From Candidatus Staskawiczbacteria bacterium RIFOXYC1_FULL_38_18 (GTDB lineage Bacteria > Patescibacteriota > Minisyncoccia > Minisyncoccales > Staskawiczbacteraceae), in contig MHPP01000015.1 in assembly GCA_001822095.1 (NCBI GenBank), positions 1 to 43,196 of the forward strand: a DNA stretch of 43,196 bases, given 5' to 3'. Below are positions 9,302 through 22,100 of this stretch, piece by piece. Numbering within the stretch: the stretch's first letter is position 1; the number at the start of each line of letters is the position of its first letter. The translations under genes and the position numbers were made by a program. The notes beneath the pieces are model-generated. The model was not told the DNA's origin, made no database searches, and was given only the letters and a program-made list of their open reading frames with translations.

Positions 9302-10050
9302 TATTTTACCTGATAAGTTAAATTAACAGTAACATTAATTTCAGACTGCCCTGGTTGGATGTCCGGGGCAATTGATTTTTCCATTGCATTGCTTGCCCCG
9401 CCCATGCCGTAAAGAGGCTGGGGATATGGAGAATATCCTTCCGAAACACTTATCAATTTTCCAAGATTCAGCCCCGACTGCCCTGCCAGAGAATTTGCTT
9501 TTTGCCTTGCTTGCTCAATGGCTTTTGCCCTGGCCTCGGATTTTACTTTTTCCATGTCGTCAACAGTAAATGAGAGTTGGCCAATTGTGTTTGCGCCCCT
9601 TGATGTTGCCTTATCTAAAACATCATTTACTTTGTCCAAATTTCTTATTTTTACCTGGATATTTTGTTCCAAAGAATAACCCTTAAAAATTGTCCCTCTT
9701 TCGGTGTAATCATAAACCGGGTATAAATTGTATGACGTTGTTTGGATATCTTTGTCTTCAACTCCCGCTTCTTTTACAGCCTTTATAACCTCATTCATTT
9801 TTTGGTTGTTTTGGTTCACCGCGTCAACGCTCTTTACAGCTTCTGTTTTAACGCCAAAAGACACAAGGGCTGTGTCGGGCTTTACAATAACCTTTCCCTC
9901 CCCAGAAAATGTAACCTGGTTCTGGTTTTGTATGCTTAGATATTTTGACTGGTAAACCAGTTGGCCGGTAAAAAATATCAAAACGCCTATTATCAAAATA
10001 CCTGCAAGCAAAAGAGACTTGTTTAAAAATTTTATTGTTTCTTGCTCCAT
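9301..10050 (-). CDS. SIMPL domain (DUF541) protein, membrane anchored
   Basis: N-terminal TM; VTFSGEGKVIVKPDTALVSFGV..; ARAKAIEQARQKANSLA. Confidence 0.9.
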   Translation of the reverse strand: MEQETIKFLNKSLLLAGILIIGVLIFFTGQLVYQSKYLSIQNQNQVTFSGEGKVIVKPDTALVSFGVKTEAVKSVDAVNQNNQKMNEVIKAVKEAGVEDKDIQTTSYNLYPVYDYTERGTIFKGYSLEQNIQVKIRNLDKVNDVLDKATSRGANTIGQLSFTVDDMEKVKSEARAKAIEQARQKANSLAGQSGLNLGKLISVSEGYSPYPQPLYGMGGASNAMEKSIAPDIQPGQSEINVTVNLTYQVK

Positions 10051-10126
10051 TTTTTTATTTATTTAATAATATTAAATCTATATTTAGATTATAACCTTTT
10101 TATTAAAAAAACAATAACAAGACAGA

Positions 10127-10163
10127 CAAAAAAACCGAGGCAAAAATACCCCGATTTTTTTAA
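10127..10163 (-). terminator. Putative terminator
   Basis: On minus strand aaatcggggtatttttgcctcggttttttt, imperfect stem with T-run, just after the stop at 10169. Confidence 0.55.
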
Positions 10164-10168
10164 AATGC

Positions 10169-10900
10169 CTATTGGAAGGCCACTTTTAGGGTGGTTGTTG
10201 CCACTTGCACCGATGTTCTGTAAGCAGATGCTGCCGCATTGTAAGCGGCGTTTCTTGCGCTCTTTAAGGTGTTTATCTGGGAATTTATGGCATTCCCCGC
10301 ATTTACAGCGGACTTAAACTGATCTTTTGCCGCTTTCAAATCGCTCTTCAAAGTTGCTTTTACGGTCGTAGAAGAAGTTCCACTGTTGCAGGAAGACGTC
10401 GCCTTGTCAAAAGCAGCTTTTGCCGCGCTTTGAAACACAGGGCCGGCTTGCTGTATTATCGGCTGTTCCTGCGCAACTATCGCGTCAATTCCATCTCTAT
10501 ACGTCTTGATTGCCGCGTCTATTGCCGATTGCTTAGCCAATACCGCCGCGTCTATGGACGCCTCAAAGGTTTGCACCGCTGATTTTTGCTCATCGGTTGT
10601 GGCCTTTGTTTCAAGCTGGGTATAATACTGCTCTTTTCTGGTGTTGGCATTTGTGCGGGCTGTTGCCAAAGCCTGGTCTTCTTTTGCGCGGACAGACTTT
10701 ATTAATCCGCCGTTTTGCTGTATTTTTGACTGCAAATTAGCCACATTCTGCTGGACCGCTGGATAAAACTGGGTATAGAAAGTGTTCAGGTTTGCGCAAA
10801 AACCCGGATTGGTTACGGTGACTGCGGAAGCAAAAGCCGGCAAGATAGCAACTGACGATAAAACTACGCAACCTGATAAAATTTTATAAATTGTTTTCAT
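10169..10900 (-). CDS. Secreted Ala/coiled-coil-rich protein
   Basis: Signal peptide MKTIYKILSGCVVLSSVAILPAFASA, then helical Ala/Lys-rich region. Confidence 0.75.
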   Translation of the reverse strand: MKTIYKILSGCVVLSSVAILPAFASAVTVTNPGFCANLNTFYTQFYPAVQQNVANLQSKIQQNGGLIKSVRAKEDQALATARTNANTRKEQYYTQLETKATTDEQKSAVQTFEASIDAAVLAKQSAIDAAIKTYRDGIDAIVAQEQPIIQQAGPVFQSAAKAAFDKATSSCNSGTSSTTVKATLKSDLKAAKDQFKSAVNAGNAINSQINTLKSARNAAYNAAASAYRTSVQVATTTLKVAFQ

Positions 10901-11264
10901 TGTATGAGTTTGAAGTGTCGTTTATCGCTTTTGTTTCCGCGTTTATTGAAGACGTTCCTCCTTCCTGGCTGGTTGCCGTTGAGGTTTCTTGGTCGGTCAG
11001 CGTGCTAAACGAGCTTATAATGCTGTTTATATTGGCGGGCGCAACGGCTTGCGTTTCTCCGGTTTGGCTGGTTTCAGCATTATTTTCTGCTGTTCCGCCA
11101 TTGTTTTCCCTTTGAGGAGATTGCACGCCAACATTATTGCTCTGCGTATTTAAATTGTCTTGCGTATTTGAGAGGTTGCTTTGGGGCTGGCTTAAATAAA
11201 CAAAAGCTCCGCCGGCAACAACAACAATCACGGCTACTATGACAATAATTAAAATTACTTTCAT
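10884..11264 (-). CDS. Membrane-anchored N/Q/S/T-rich hypothetical protein
   Basis: N-terminal TM plus low-complexity tail; overlaps the next gene start by 17 nt. Confidence 0.65.
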   Translation of the reverse strand: MKVILIIVIVAVIVVVAGGAFVYLSQPQSNLSNTQDNLNTQSNNVGVQSPQRENNGGTAENNAETSQTGETQAVAPANINSIISSFSTLTDQETSTATSQEGGTSSINAETKAINDTSNSYNENNL

Positions 11265-11315
11265 AAATCGCGAAAATTAAATTTTTAATAATTATTTCGA
11301 CCTTTAATTCATTTT

Positions 11316-11402
11316 TGGCGGAGGAGGTGGGACTCGAACCCACGAGACCCGTGAGGGTCACGGCTTTCCAAGCCGTTGCAATGGCCACTATGCGACTCCT
11401 CC
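11316..11402 (-). tRNA. tRNA-Ser (GGA anticodon), CCA encoded
   Basis: Acceptor GGAGGAG/CTCCTCC, anticodon arm ACGGC-TTGGAAA-GCCGT, long variable arm, T arm GTGGG-TTCGAGT-CCCAC, discriminator G then CCA. Confidence 0.95.
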
Positions 11403-11407
11403 AAAAT

Positions 11408-12316
11408 TTACGCTTTCGTATCGCGTAACGCACGAATTCTTTCTTCGATTGGCGGGTGGGTGGAAAATAATTTTACAAACCATTGGGTTTTTTGCTTTCC
11501 TTTGTATGGCGAATCAATAAAAAGTGAGCTGGTTGCGTCGTTTGTAACGCGCATTGGGGTTGGGTCTGAAGAAATTTTTTCCAAGGCGCTGGCCAAACCT
11601 TCAGGATATCTTGTAAGCAAGGCTCCGTCGGCATCAGCTAAAAATTCCCTTTTTCTTGAGATTGCCAATTGAACCAAAGTTGCCGCAATCGGAGCCAAAA
11701 TTGCCGCCACAATTCCCAAAACCATTAAAATTGCTCCGGCATTTCCTTTATTGTCATCAGAACTTCTTCGGCCTCCTCCCCAAAAGCTCATTCTCATAAA
11801 AATATTGGCCACCATAGCCACGGTTCCGGCCAAAACAGCTACAATTGTACTCAAAAGCATATCTTTATTTCCAATGTGCGACAATTCGTGCGCTAAAACA
11901 CCCTGTAATTCTGTTTTATTAAGACGATTTAAAAGCCCCTGAGTTACAGCCACAACTGCGTGCTTTGCATTTCTGCCTGTTGCAAAAGCATTTGGCTGGG
12001 ATTCGGGAATTATAAAAATTTTAGGCACGGGCAATCCGGCTGTAATGCATAAATTTTCAACCACATGATATAATTCTTGATTTTTGTTGTGGTCTATTTC
12101 TTGCGCGTGGTACATTCCTAAAACAATTTTATCTGACCACCAGTAACTGCCAAACGAGCTGGCAATGCTCAAAAAAATCGCAAAATATAAAATAGTGCTA
12201 TCGTTTAAAACATAACTAAAAAGCCACCCGACAGCAACAATAAAGACCAAAAACCCAGTTAGTAAAAACCAGGTTTTGCGGGTGTTTGAGTCTGCTTGCG
12301 TATAAATGCTTGCCAT
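11408..12316 (-). CDS. htpX: M48 family zinc metalloprotease HtpX
   Basis: GVLAHELSHIGNKD, multiple TMs. Confidence 0.95.
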   Translation of the reverse strand: MASIYTQADSNTRKTWFLLTGFLVFIVAVGWLFSYVLNDSTILYFAIFLSIASSFGSYWWSDKIVLGMYHAQEIDHNKNQELYHVVENLCITAGLPVPKIFIIPESQPNAFATGRNAKHAVVAVTQGLLNRLNKTELQGVLAHELSHIGNKDMLLSTIVAVLAGTVAMVANIFMRMSFWGGGRRSSDDNKGNAGAILMVLGIVAAILAPIAATLVQLAISRKREFLADADGALLTRYPEGLASALEKISSDPTPMRVTNDATSSLFIDSPYKGKQKTQWFVKLFSTHPPIEERIRALRDTKA

Positions 12317-12345
12317 AATATTTAAAAATAGCGAGGGCCTGAGCG

Positions 12346-12903
12346 CTAAAATTTAACTTTAACGGGTTCTCTTTCTGCGCCATTTGCCGTTTCAAACAAG
12401 TCCATTTGTTTAAATCCAAATGACCCGGCAATCATATTCGCCGGAAAACTTTCTATCTTAATGTTCAAATCCCTGACGTTTGTATTATAAAACCTGCGCG
12501 CGGCCTGAATTTTATCTTCTGTGTCTGTTAATTCTCTTTGTAATTCCAAAAAGTTTGTTGATGCCTTTAAATCCGGGTAATTTTCTGAAACCGCAAATAA
12601 GCTTTTTAATGTATCTGAAAGCATATTTTCGGCTCCTGCTTTTTCTTTAATTCCCTGCGCCGACATTGCATTTGCCCTGGCCTGCGTAACTTTTTCAAAC
12701 AACTCTCTTTCGTGGGTTGCATAACCCTTTACGGTTTCAACCAAATTTGGAATTAAATCATACCTTCTTTTAAGCTGGACATCTATGTCTGCCCAAGCTT
12801 CTTTTGCCCTGTTTTTTAAGACAACCAGGCCGTTAAAAACGCCGATTATCCAAAGGACAACAACGACTATTACGGCTAAAACAATCCACAATACTATATC
12901 CAT
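12346..12903 (-). CDS. lemA: LemA family protein
   Basis: N-terminal TM; NRAKEAWADIDVQLKRRYDLIPNLVETVKGYA..E. Confidence 0.95.
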   Translation of the reverse strand: MDIVLWIVLAVIVVVVLWIIGVFNGLVVLKNRAKEAWADIDVQLKRRYDLIPNLVETVKGYATHERELFEKVTQARANAMSAQGIKEKAGAENMLSDTLKSLFAVSENYPDLKASTNFLELQRELTDTEDKIQAARRFYNTNVRDLNIKIESFPANMIAGSFGFKQMDLFETANGAEREPVKVKF

Positions 12904-12932
12904 ATTTTTTTAATTAATTAATAATATTAAAA

Positions 12933-13463
12933 TTATTTGGGAAGTTTTTCTATTAAATCTTTTAATGCAGGGTGCTGCACTATAAATTTATAATTAAAAA
13001 GTTTCAAAAGCGTTAAAAAGTCCTCCAGCTCAGATTTAAATTGCTCCGGACCCGAAAACACTTCCCATAATTCTGATACGATATTTTTGGAATATTTGTG
13101 TAAAATTTCGTAATCCGATTTATTTTTTAAATAATTAATTATTTGTTTAAACTCTCCTCTGTCCAGCCAAACTCCGTTGCACTTTTTGCAAAAATCAACC
13201 TTTGTTTTTGACTCGTCATAATTTATCTCAACCAACCCAACCCTGCATATTGGGCAAAACTTACTTATACGCATAACTTTAAACTTACTTTTGTCACGCC
13301 ACAAATCAATATCCAGCCAATTTAAATTCTTATCTTTATCATTTTTTGCCAGCGCAAATTCATCGCCATCAAACCAAATACCCAAACACTTTGGGCAGTA
13401 ATCAACCTCCACATTATGGAACAAAACCTTCTCTAAATTTTCGTTATCGTTTGGACACTGCAT
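12933..13463 (-). CDS. TFIIB-type zinc-ribbon protein (two ribbons)
   Basis: MQCPNDNENLEK...DYCPKCLGIWFDGDEF and CPICRVGLVEI..DFCKKCNGVWLDRGEF; start moved to ATG at 13463 because a promoter abuts it. Confidence 0.85.
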   Translation of the reverse strand: MQCPNDNENLEKVLFHNVEVDYCPKCLGIWFDGDEFALAKNDKDKNLNWLDIDLWRDKSKFKVMRISKFCPICRVGLVEINYDESKTKVDFCKKCNGVWLDRGEFKQIINYLKNKSDYEILHKYSKNIVSELWEVFSGPEQFKSELEDFLTLLKLFNYKFIVQHPALKDLIEKLPK

Positions 13464-13469
13464 ACCTTT

Positions 13470-13498
13470 ACTATAACCAAAATTATCGTCAAATACAA
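13470..13498 (-). promoter_or_regulatory. Putative leaderless promoter
   Basis: On minus strand TTGTAT-17 bp-TATAGT-6 nt-ATG. Confidence 0.6.
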
Positions 13499-13507
13499 GT
13501 TTTTGCA

Positions 13508-13538
13508 TAAAAAAATCCACTGATAAAAACCAGTGGCA
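13508..13538 (-). terminator. Terminator of the small minus-strand cistron upstream
   Basis: Minus strand CCACTGgtttttatCAGTGGATTTTTTT. Confidence 0.75.
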
Positions 13539-13584
13539 ACTACATCGTACTACACAAAAACAAAGATTTTCATCACTGTTCTCC

Positions 13585-13758
13585 TCATGTCAGCATTTTA
13601 CCCGGGACACACGCCCGGCAAACACATTCACATTCCGGGCGCGTTGAGTCCACCTCGCAATCACACACTGTGCAGCGAAAGACGGTTGGCCTATCTGTCG
13701 CCACAAAAAGCGTAATTTTTTCGCAAAGCTGGCAGAATCTCTCAATTGTGATGTCCAC
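13585..13758 (-). CDS. Small cysteine-rich (zinc-ribbon-like) protein, GTG start
   Basis: VDITIERFCQLCEK...FRCTVCDCEVDSTRPECECVCRAC; GGAGAG Shine-Dalgarno upstream of GTG. Confidence 0.55.
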   Translation of the reverse strand: MDITIERFCQLCEKITLFVATDRPTVFRCTVCDCEVDSTRPECECVCRACVPGKMLT

Positions 13759-13843
13759 AGGCGCTCTCCATAACAAAGGACAAGTTGGCAGAAAATACTG
13801 CGATACTAGAACATTACAACAAGATAGCATTTTTTGCAATAAC

Positions 13844-13876
13844 AAAAAAGGGCTAAGTCGGACATAGCCCTTTTTT
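13844..13876. terminator. groEL terminator
   Basis: AAAAAAGGGCTA...TAGCCCTTTTTT. Confidence 0.9.
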
Positions 13877-13883
13877 ATTATTT

Positions 13884-15804
<1,921 letters not shown>

Positions 15805-15856
15805 AAGTTCAAAATAAAAATTAATATTAATTAGATACTATAATTTACCAAATTAT

Positions 15857-15884
15857 CAAAAAAAAGCAAGGGCTATGCCTTGCC
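15857..15884 (-). terminator. Terminator of the 15887-16180 cistron
   Basis: Minus strand GCAAGGcatagCCCTTGCTTTTTTTT. Confidence 0.8.
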
Positions 15885-15886
15885 GT

Positions 15887-16180
15887 TTACAGGTATCTTA
15901 TACTTATTGGTATTGGTATTTGTTCAATCATGCCCTGCCCGTTTCTGCAAACGATGCGATGGTTTACTAGAAGCAATTCCTTGTCGTCGCAAAAAAGCGG
16001 GAAAATGCCAATTTTCTTCCACAAATAAAGCCTTCCGCAAACGGAACAGTCGTGGACAATTCCCCAAAGATAGTTTCCTGCGAAAAGATAAATGCAACTA
16101 TCACAAGAAACAAATCCGGCGCACCCCGGCTCTTCACATTTTTGAAGCTTTTCTGCACGGGCACTTTTACGTTTTGTCAT
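15887..16180 (-). CDS. Small Cys-rich hypothetical protein
   Basis: MTKRKSARAEKLQKCEEPGCAGFVSCDSCIYLF...HDCSVCGRLYLW...; GGAAGGAG Shine-Dalgarno; terminator immediately after stop. Confidence 0.65.
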   Translation of the reverse strand: MTKRKSARAEKLQKCEEPGCAGFVSCDSCIYLFAGNYLWGIVHDCSVCGRLYLWKKIGIFPLFCDDKELLLVNHRIVCRNGQGMIEQIPIPISIRYL

Positions 16181-16236
16181 TTTATGGCTCCTTCCAAGTA
16201 TCAATGAACTGCAGGTGTTATATTGCCACAAACAGC

Positions 16237-19077
16237 TTAATTTTTCAAATATTTTCCGGTGTAGCTGTTTTTGTTTTTAATTATGTCACTTGGAGCGCCT
16301 TCGGCTATTACTTCTCCGCCTTTGTCCCCTCCTTCGGGACCCAAATCAATCAGCCAGTCTGCATTTTTAACCAAATCCAAGTTGTGCTCAATAACCAAAA
16401 CTGTATTTCCTTTTTCTACTAAATTTTTTAAAACTGAAACAAGTTTTTTAATGTCGTCAAAATGCAAACCTGTTGTGGGCTCGTCTAAAATATAAAGAGT
16501 CCTGCCCGTATCTCTCCTTGATAATTCTGTTGCCAACTTTACTCTCTGCGCTTCCCCGCCGGATAGTGAAGTTGCCGCCTGCCCCAGCTCAACATAAGAA
16601 AGCCCGACCTCTTTTAAAGTTTTGAGCTTTTCATAAAGCCCGGGAATGTTTTTAAAAAATTCCATTGCCTCTTCAACTGTCATATTTAAAACATCTGAAA
16701 TATTTTTTTCCTTGTATAAAACCTCCAAAACTTCTTTGCTATATCTTTTTCCGTGGCATTCTTCGCACTCTACATAAATATCGGGCAAAAAATACATTTC
16801 AACTTTTTTCTGCCCCTGCCCTTCGCATGCTTCGCACCTGCCTCCTTTTACGTTAAAACTGAACCTGCCCGCTCCATAACCGCGCACGCGAGCTTCTTTT
16901 GTTTTTGTAAAAATATCCCTTATGTATGAAAAAGCTCCGGTATAAGTTGCCGGATTTGACCTTGGAGTCCTGCCAATCGGCGACTGGTCTATTAAAACAA
17001 CTTTATTCAAATTTTCAACGCCCAAAATTTCTTTGTGTTTTCCCGGTTCATCTTTTGCCCTGTAAAACTTTTTGAGCAAAGCTTTAGCTAATATATCTGA
17101 AACCAAAGAAGATTTTCCCGAGCCCGAAACTCCGGTTACGCAAACAAATTTTCCAAGCGGTATTTTAACATCAATATTTTTTAAATTATGCTCTTCTGCC
17201 CCAACTATTTTTAAAAACCCAGATTTTGAATTTTGGTCATTTAGATTTGTTTCGGATTTCGGATTTCGGATTTCGGATTTTTTAGAGACTTCCACCTTTA
17301 GTTTCCCCGACAAATATTTTCCGGTCAAGCAATCTGATTTTAAAATTTGTTTTGGAGTTCCTTCAAAAACAACTTTCCCTCCATGCTTTCCGGCGCCCGG
17401 CCCTATGTCAACAATCCAGTCAGATGCCATCATTGTCTGCGGGTCGTGCTCAACAACAACAACTGTGTTTCCCAGTTCTTTTAATCTTACCAAGGTGTCA
17501 ATCAGCCTATGCTGATCTCTTGGGTGCAAGCCAATGGACGGTTCGTCTAAAATATACAAAACTCCGGATAATTTTGAGCCAATTTGCGTTGCCAACCTTA
17601 TTCTTTGCTCCTCTCCTCCCGCCAACGTTCCTGCTTTTCTACTTAGTGTCAGGTAAGAAAGGCCCACGTCAACCAAAAATTGCGACCTATCCACTATTTC
17701 TTTTAAAATTGGCGCTGAAATTTTCAATTCGCCCGCGCTTAATTTTCCGCCCAGGGCGGAAAAAAAATCTTTTACTTTGTCTACAGACAAATCAACAACT
17801 TTGTCTATAGATAAATCGTTCACTGTTACAGCCAAAACCTCCTGCTTTAATCTTTTGCCTTTGCATTTTGGGCAAATTTTAATAACCATATATTGCTCAA
17901 TTTCCGACCTTGTCCAGTCAGAATCTGTTTCGCGGTATCTTCTCTCAAGGTTTGGGATAACGCCCTCAAACCCTTCGACTCCGCTCAGGGCGGGTTCGCC
18001 CCGCAAAATAATATCAATAACTTTTTGTGGCAGGTCTTTTACTTCTTCATCTAGCGAAAAGTTATATTTATCTGCCAGTCCTGAAATAATAGAATAATAA
18101 TATCCCTGCCTTCCCACTTTGTGGCTGGCTTTTGCCCACGGCCAAATAGCACCCTCTGCCAACGTTAATTTTTTATTTGGAATTACCAGTTCGGGGTCAA
18201 CTTCCAGTTTTTCTCCAAGCCCGGTGCATTCAGGGCATGCTCCATAGGGATTGTTAAAAGAAAATGTCCTTGGCTCCAATTCAGGCAAAGAAATTCCACA
18301 ATCTTCGCAGGCAAAATGCTCCGAAAAAATCAGATCTTTTTCTTTGTCATTTTTTTGCCCGATTATCACAATTCCTTTTCCCAATCTAAGCGCGGTTTCC
18401 AACGAATCAACCAGTCTGGACCTTTCCAAATCTTTTCCCAAAATTAATCTGTCAACAACAACTTCAATGTTATGTTTTCTTTGTTTATCTAATTGTTTTT
18501 GTATAGCTTCTTCTATTGGATATACATTTCCGTCCAATCTTATTCTCATAAATCCGGCTCTTTGGATTTCTTCTAAAACAGCCTGATGCTCGCCTTTTTT
18601 ATTTTTTATCACAGGCCCTAAAATAGCAATCTCCGAGTTTCCCTTTATTTTCATTACCTGGCCTACAATTTGGTCTATTGTTTGTTTTGAAATCAACTTT
18701 CCGCAATTTGGGCAATGCGGTTTTCCAACACGGGCGTAAAACAATCTTAAATAATCATATATTTCAGTAATAGTCCCAACGGTTGATCTTGGGTTATGAG
18801 TAGATTTTCTTTGGTCAATTGAAATTGCCGGGGAAATTCCTTCAATTTTATCAACATCGGGCTTGTCCATTATTCCTAAAAACTGCCTGGCATAAGCTGA
18901 CAAACTTTCAACGTATCTTCTCTGTCCCTCCGCATATAAAGTATCAAAAGCCAGCGAGCTTTTTCCTGAACCCGAAAGCCCTGTAATAACAATCAGCTTA
19001 TTTTTGGGCAAGTCCAAATCTATGTTTTTTAGATTATGAACCCTGGCGCCCCTAATTTTGATAAAATTATCTGCCAT
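16237..19077 (-). CDS. uvrA: Excinuclease ABC subunit A
   Basis: Two ABC ATPase modules ([44 protein letters not shown]), zinc-finger cysteines; start set at [21 protein letters not shown]. Confidence 0.97.
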   Translation of the reverse strand: MADNFIKIRGARVHNLKNIDLDLPKNKLIVITGLSGSGKSSLAFDTLYAEGQRRYVESLSAYARQFLGIMDKPDVDKIEGISPAISIDQRKSTHNPRSTVGTITEIYDYLRLFYARVGKPHCPNCGKLISKQTIDQIVGQVMKIKGNSEIAILGPVIKNKKGEHQAVLEEIQRAGFMRIRLDGNVYPIEEAIQKQLDKQRKHNIEVVVDRLILGKDLERSRLVDSLETALRLGKGIVIIGQKNDKEKDLIFSEHFACEDCGISLPELEPRTFSFNNPYGACPECTGLGEKLEVDPELVIPNKKLTLAEGAIWPWAKASHKVGRQGYYYSIISGLADKYNFSLDEEVKDLPQKVIDIILRGEPALSGVEGFEGVIPNLERRYRETDSDWTRSEIEQYMVIKICPKCKGKRLKQEVLAVTVNDLSIDKVVDLSVDKVKDFFSALGGKLSAGELKISAPILKEIVDRSQFLVDVGLSYLTLSRKAGTLAGGEEQRIRLATQIGSKLSGVLYILDEPSIGLHPRDQHRLIDTLVRLKELGNTVVVVEHDPQTMMASDWIVDIGPGAGKHGGKVVFEGTPKQILKSDCLTGKYLSGKLKVEVSKKSEIRNPKSETNLNDQNSKSGFLKIVGAEEHNLKNIDVKIPLGKFVCVTGVSGSGKSSLVSDILAKALLKKFYRAKDEPGKHKEILGVENLNKVVLIDQSPIGRTPRSNPATYTGAFSYIRDIFTKTKEARVRGYGAGRFSFNVKGGRCEACEGQGQKKVEMYFLPDIYVECEECHGKRYSKEVLEVLYKEKNISDVLNMTVEEAMEFFKNIPGLYEKLKTLKEVGLSYVELGQAATSLSGGEAQRVKLATELSRRDTGRTLYILDEPTTGLHFDDIKKLVSVLKNLVEKGNTVLVIEHNLDLVKNADWLIDLGPEGGDKGGEVIAEGAPSDIIKNKNSYTGKYLKN
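17219..17281. repeat. ATCCGAA-type repeat (family D) inside uvrA
   Basis: ttcggatttcggatttcggatttcggattt plus flanking aaatctaaatgaccaaaattcaaaatc; encodes [20 protein letters not shown]. Confidence 0.88.
17971..17991. repeat. Family B short repeat inside uvrA
   Basis: cccttcgactccgctcagggc; encodes ..[10 protein letters not shown].. Confidence 0.88.
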
Positions 19078-19104
19078 ATCCTTTATGCAAAGAAATAGTG
19101 CTTT

Positions 19105-19133
19105 ATTATACACAAAAAAGCAGGCTCGTTCAA
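19105..19133 (-). promoter_or_regulatory. uvrA promoter overlapping the upstream terminator
   Basis: Minus strand TTGAAC-17 bp-TATAAT; -35 is the hairpin loop. Confidence 0.65.
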
Positions 19134-19144
19134 GAGCCTGCTTT
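19118..19144. terminator. Terminator hairpin after the secreted-protein pair
   Basis: AAAGCAGGCTC-GTTCAA-GAGCCTGCTTT. Confidence 0.88.
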
Positions 19145-19154
19145 AAATAACCTT

Positions 19155-22100
19155 TTACTGACCCATTAGGATTTTTAGTTCAGCCAATATTTTATTTATT
19201 GCATCGGAAATAGAGGCGAGGGAGTTTTCGGAAATATTTGCTGTTGTTGCGCTCGTAATGCTAAAATAATTATCGCTGTAGTCAGAGGCTTTTAATGCGT
19301 AAGTGGCCGGGTCTCGTATTTCAGCAAGCAGTTTATAATTTGCGCCAACAGAACTGGTTGAACTGCCTCCAGTAGAAGGAGTTACAGTTGAAGGAACTGT
19401 CCACGAGAACGAACCGGCAGAAGCTAAAAGTGGCGCGCGTATAAGGCTTTTTACGCCGGATGGGTTTGTTAGATAAATAGAAATGTTTAAATTTGCTAAT
19501 TCTGAAGATGCCTGCCATGTAACGGTTTGCCCTCGCCCTTGAATCCATTGCTCTCCGCCGTTTGGCGAAGTAATAACAAGTGGAACAGTAGCTGTGCCAC
19601 CCGCCTGCCCAATGCCAAAATAATTATTGCTGGGATCTTCGTAAGCGCCCGCTCCTGTGACGAGCCGAACTTTAATCATATATTTTGAGCCGGAAATGTT
19701 AGCAGGAAGAGTTATTGTGTAATTTTTATCTTCTACTGTTGATATCGGCAAATTCCAATCCATAATACTATTAGAACTGCTCGAATACGTATAATCAAGA
19801 AGTGAAATGGTGAACGATTGATAATTAGATAAATTTCCCAAATCCCATTGTATATTTACACTCTGCCCCGCATTAAAAGTTTCTCCTCCGTTTGGAGAAA
19901 CTACTTTGATAAACGGCTGGACCGGACGAGCGATAATACTAAAATAATTATCACTATAATCATTCATTACTGTATAATTATGCGTGTCATAAACTTCAAT
20001 TTTATATTTGCTTCCCAAGAAAGTTGTAGGAACTGTCCATGGGTAGAAACCGCTGGAGGCAGGTACAGAGTTTATAACCGAATAACCATATCCCATATTT
20101 ACGCCTTGACCGTTTAGGCTACTTTGAGAGTAATCAGCAACAATAATTCCCACGGTGTCTAATCCCGTTGCTGTCCATGTAATATTATAAATATTACCCT
20201 GCGTCAATGTTTCGCCTCCGTTTGGAGTTAAAACCCGTACAGATTGAGCAATTGACGGAGCGACTAATTTCATCAGATTTCCTGCCACGGGGAAAACGCC
20301 ACCAGCTTTTTCTGTGTCTGGAGATAAAATAACATCATTTGCAGAATTAATTGCCAAGCTTATTGTTTGACCGGCCTGGCCGTTTAAATCGGCTCTTGCT
20401 TCAACAACAGAGCTGAAATTGGGCGCTACAAAAAATATGCCTGCATAATTGTTAAAATATGCTACACCGTCAACACCCATATTTACAGCAGATAATTCTA
20501 CGCCATTATAAAACAAATGCACTTTGCTTATTGTGGTGTTTGTTGCCACGCCTATTGTTTTTAATTTTAGCTGAGTAATTTTTATTGTGCTTGACCCTAA
20601 ATTTTCAAACTTAAACTTTGCCAAAGAAACTCCTTGCTGGTTATATGTATAATTTTGAGAAACAGGAGTATCTGAAGCCAGCAAAACTTTTAAATTTGCG
20701 GGAATTTCCGTAATTATGGGCGGGACCACCACTTGTTTGCACGCTCCATTTTCGCATCCGCTGGCGCAGGCATAAAATTCTGTGTTTAAAGTTTTATTAT
20801 CTGCGCTACAAAAATATTCGCGGACAAAGTTTCCCGTGTTTGAGGGAATATCGGTTGAGCTAAAACAATAGTCAGTTGAGGTTGCAAACTGGTTTGAATA
20901 ATTTAATCCTGTTGTTGTTCCTTTTGTGTTGTAAATTTTTCCGCTATCCGAATCAGTGCAGGTTGCAGTCCCGATAATGCTAAAATAATTATTGCTTAAA
21001 GCCGGAATTGTTTCTGCGTTGCTGGCGTTTGCAATTTCAATTTTATATTGAGAGCCGGCCGGAGCCGTGCCGGAAATCGTTTCTCCCACTCTCCACGAGT
21101 AAGTGCCGGCTGATGCCAAAACTGTTGCTATTCTTGTGACCGCGCTGGCAGACGGATATCCTTTAAGATTAATATTTACGCTGGAAACTCCACTTTGCGC
21201 TGTCCATGTGATATTTTTGTAAGACCCTGCCTGCAGTTGTTCGCCTCCAACCGGCGCAGTAACGCTAATTGTTGTATTTGAAGCCGGCAAACAAGATCCG
21301 TTTTGGCATCCGTTTGGACAAGAATATTCTGAAATTTTTAAATATCCAGAATTACAGCTGTATTCTTCAATGAGCGATGCAGACGAAGCGTTGCAATAGT
21401 CGGTAGCAGTAATAGCTCCCCCTAAACTATTTATTCCTGTTGTTGTGCCTTTTACATAATAATTTATTCCGTTATCCGAATCTGTGCATCCCGTAGATGC
21501 AAGAACAACGCTGAAATAATTATCGCTTTGGTCGTAAACCGATGAATTTACTGAATCGGAAATTTTAACTTTATACTGGCCGGGCTGGGCATAATTATAT
21601 AAAGTATTTGCATATCCTACCGTCCATGTATAGGTGCCTGATGATGCCGGCACAGTTGCTATTTCATATTCTTTGTTTTGCTGGCTGGCAAAAATCAAAC
21701 TAATTTTTACATTGGAAACTCCGGTGGAAACCCATTTAATATCCTTTTTTGCTCCGTATTCAAAAGCTTCGCTTCCGTTTGGCGAAACAACAGTAATGGG
21801 CCCCTGCGACTGAGGAGATATTTGGCTTGTTGCCGGAGTTGAAACCGGAGGCTGTGTTATTAAAGTTGTTGAAATTTGCGTGCATCCATACAAAGAATTT
21901 AATTTTGCCCTTGTGAGCTCTGCCACATATCCTGATTGATAAATACCATATCGTGCTTGGAACGCGATCACTCCTTGGCTGGTTCCGGTGTAATAAGTGT
22001 TTCCTGTATCGGGAGCGTAAGAAATGCCTTGTTTTTGCAAAGCCGTGTGCAGTTCTCCCACTTCCGCGGTTCCCGATTGGGCATAACCCAAATCGGTGTT

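Noticed and set aside
15805-15860. CIRCE operator expected upstream of groES
   Set aside because: No TTAGCACTC-N9-GAGTGCTAA-like inverted repeat seen
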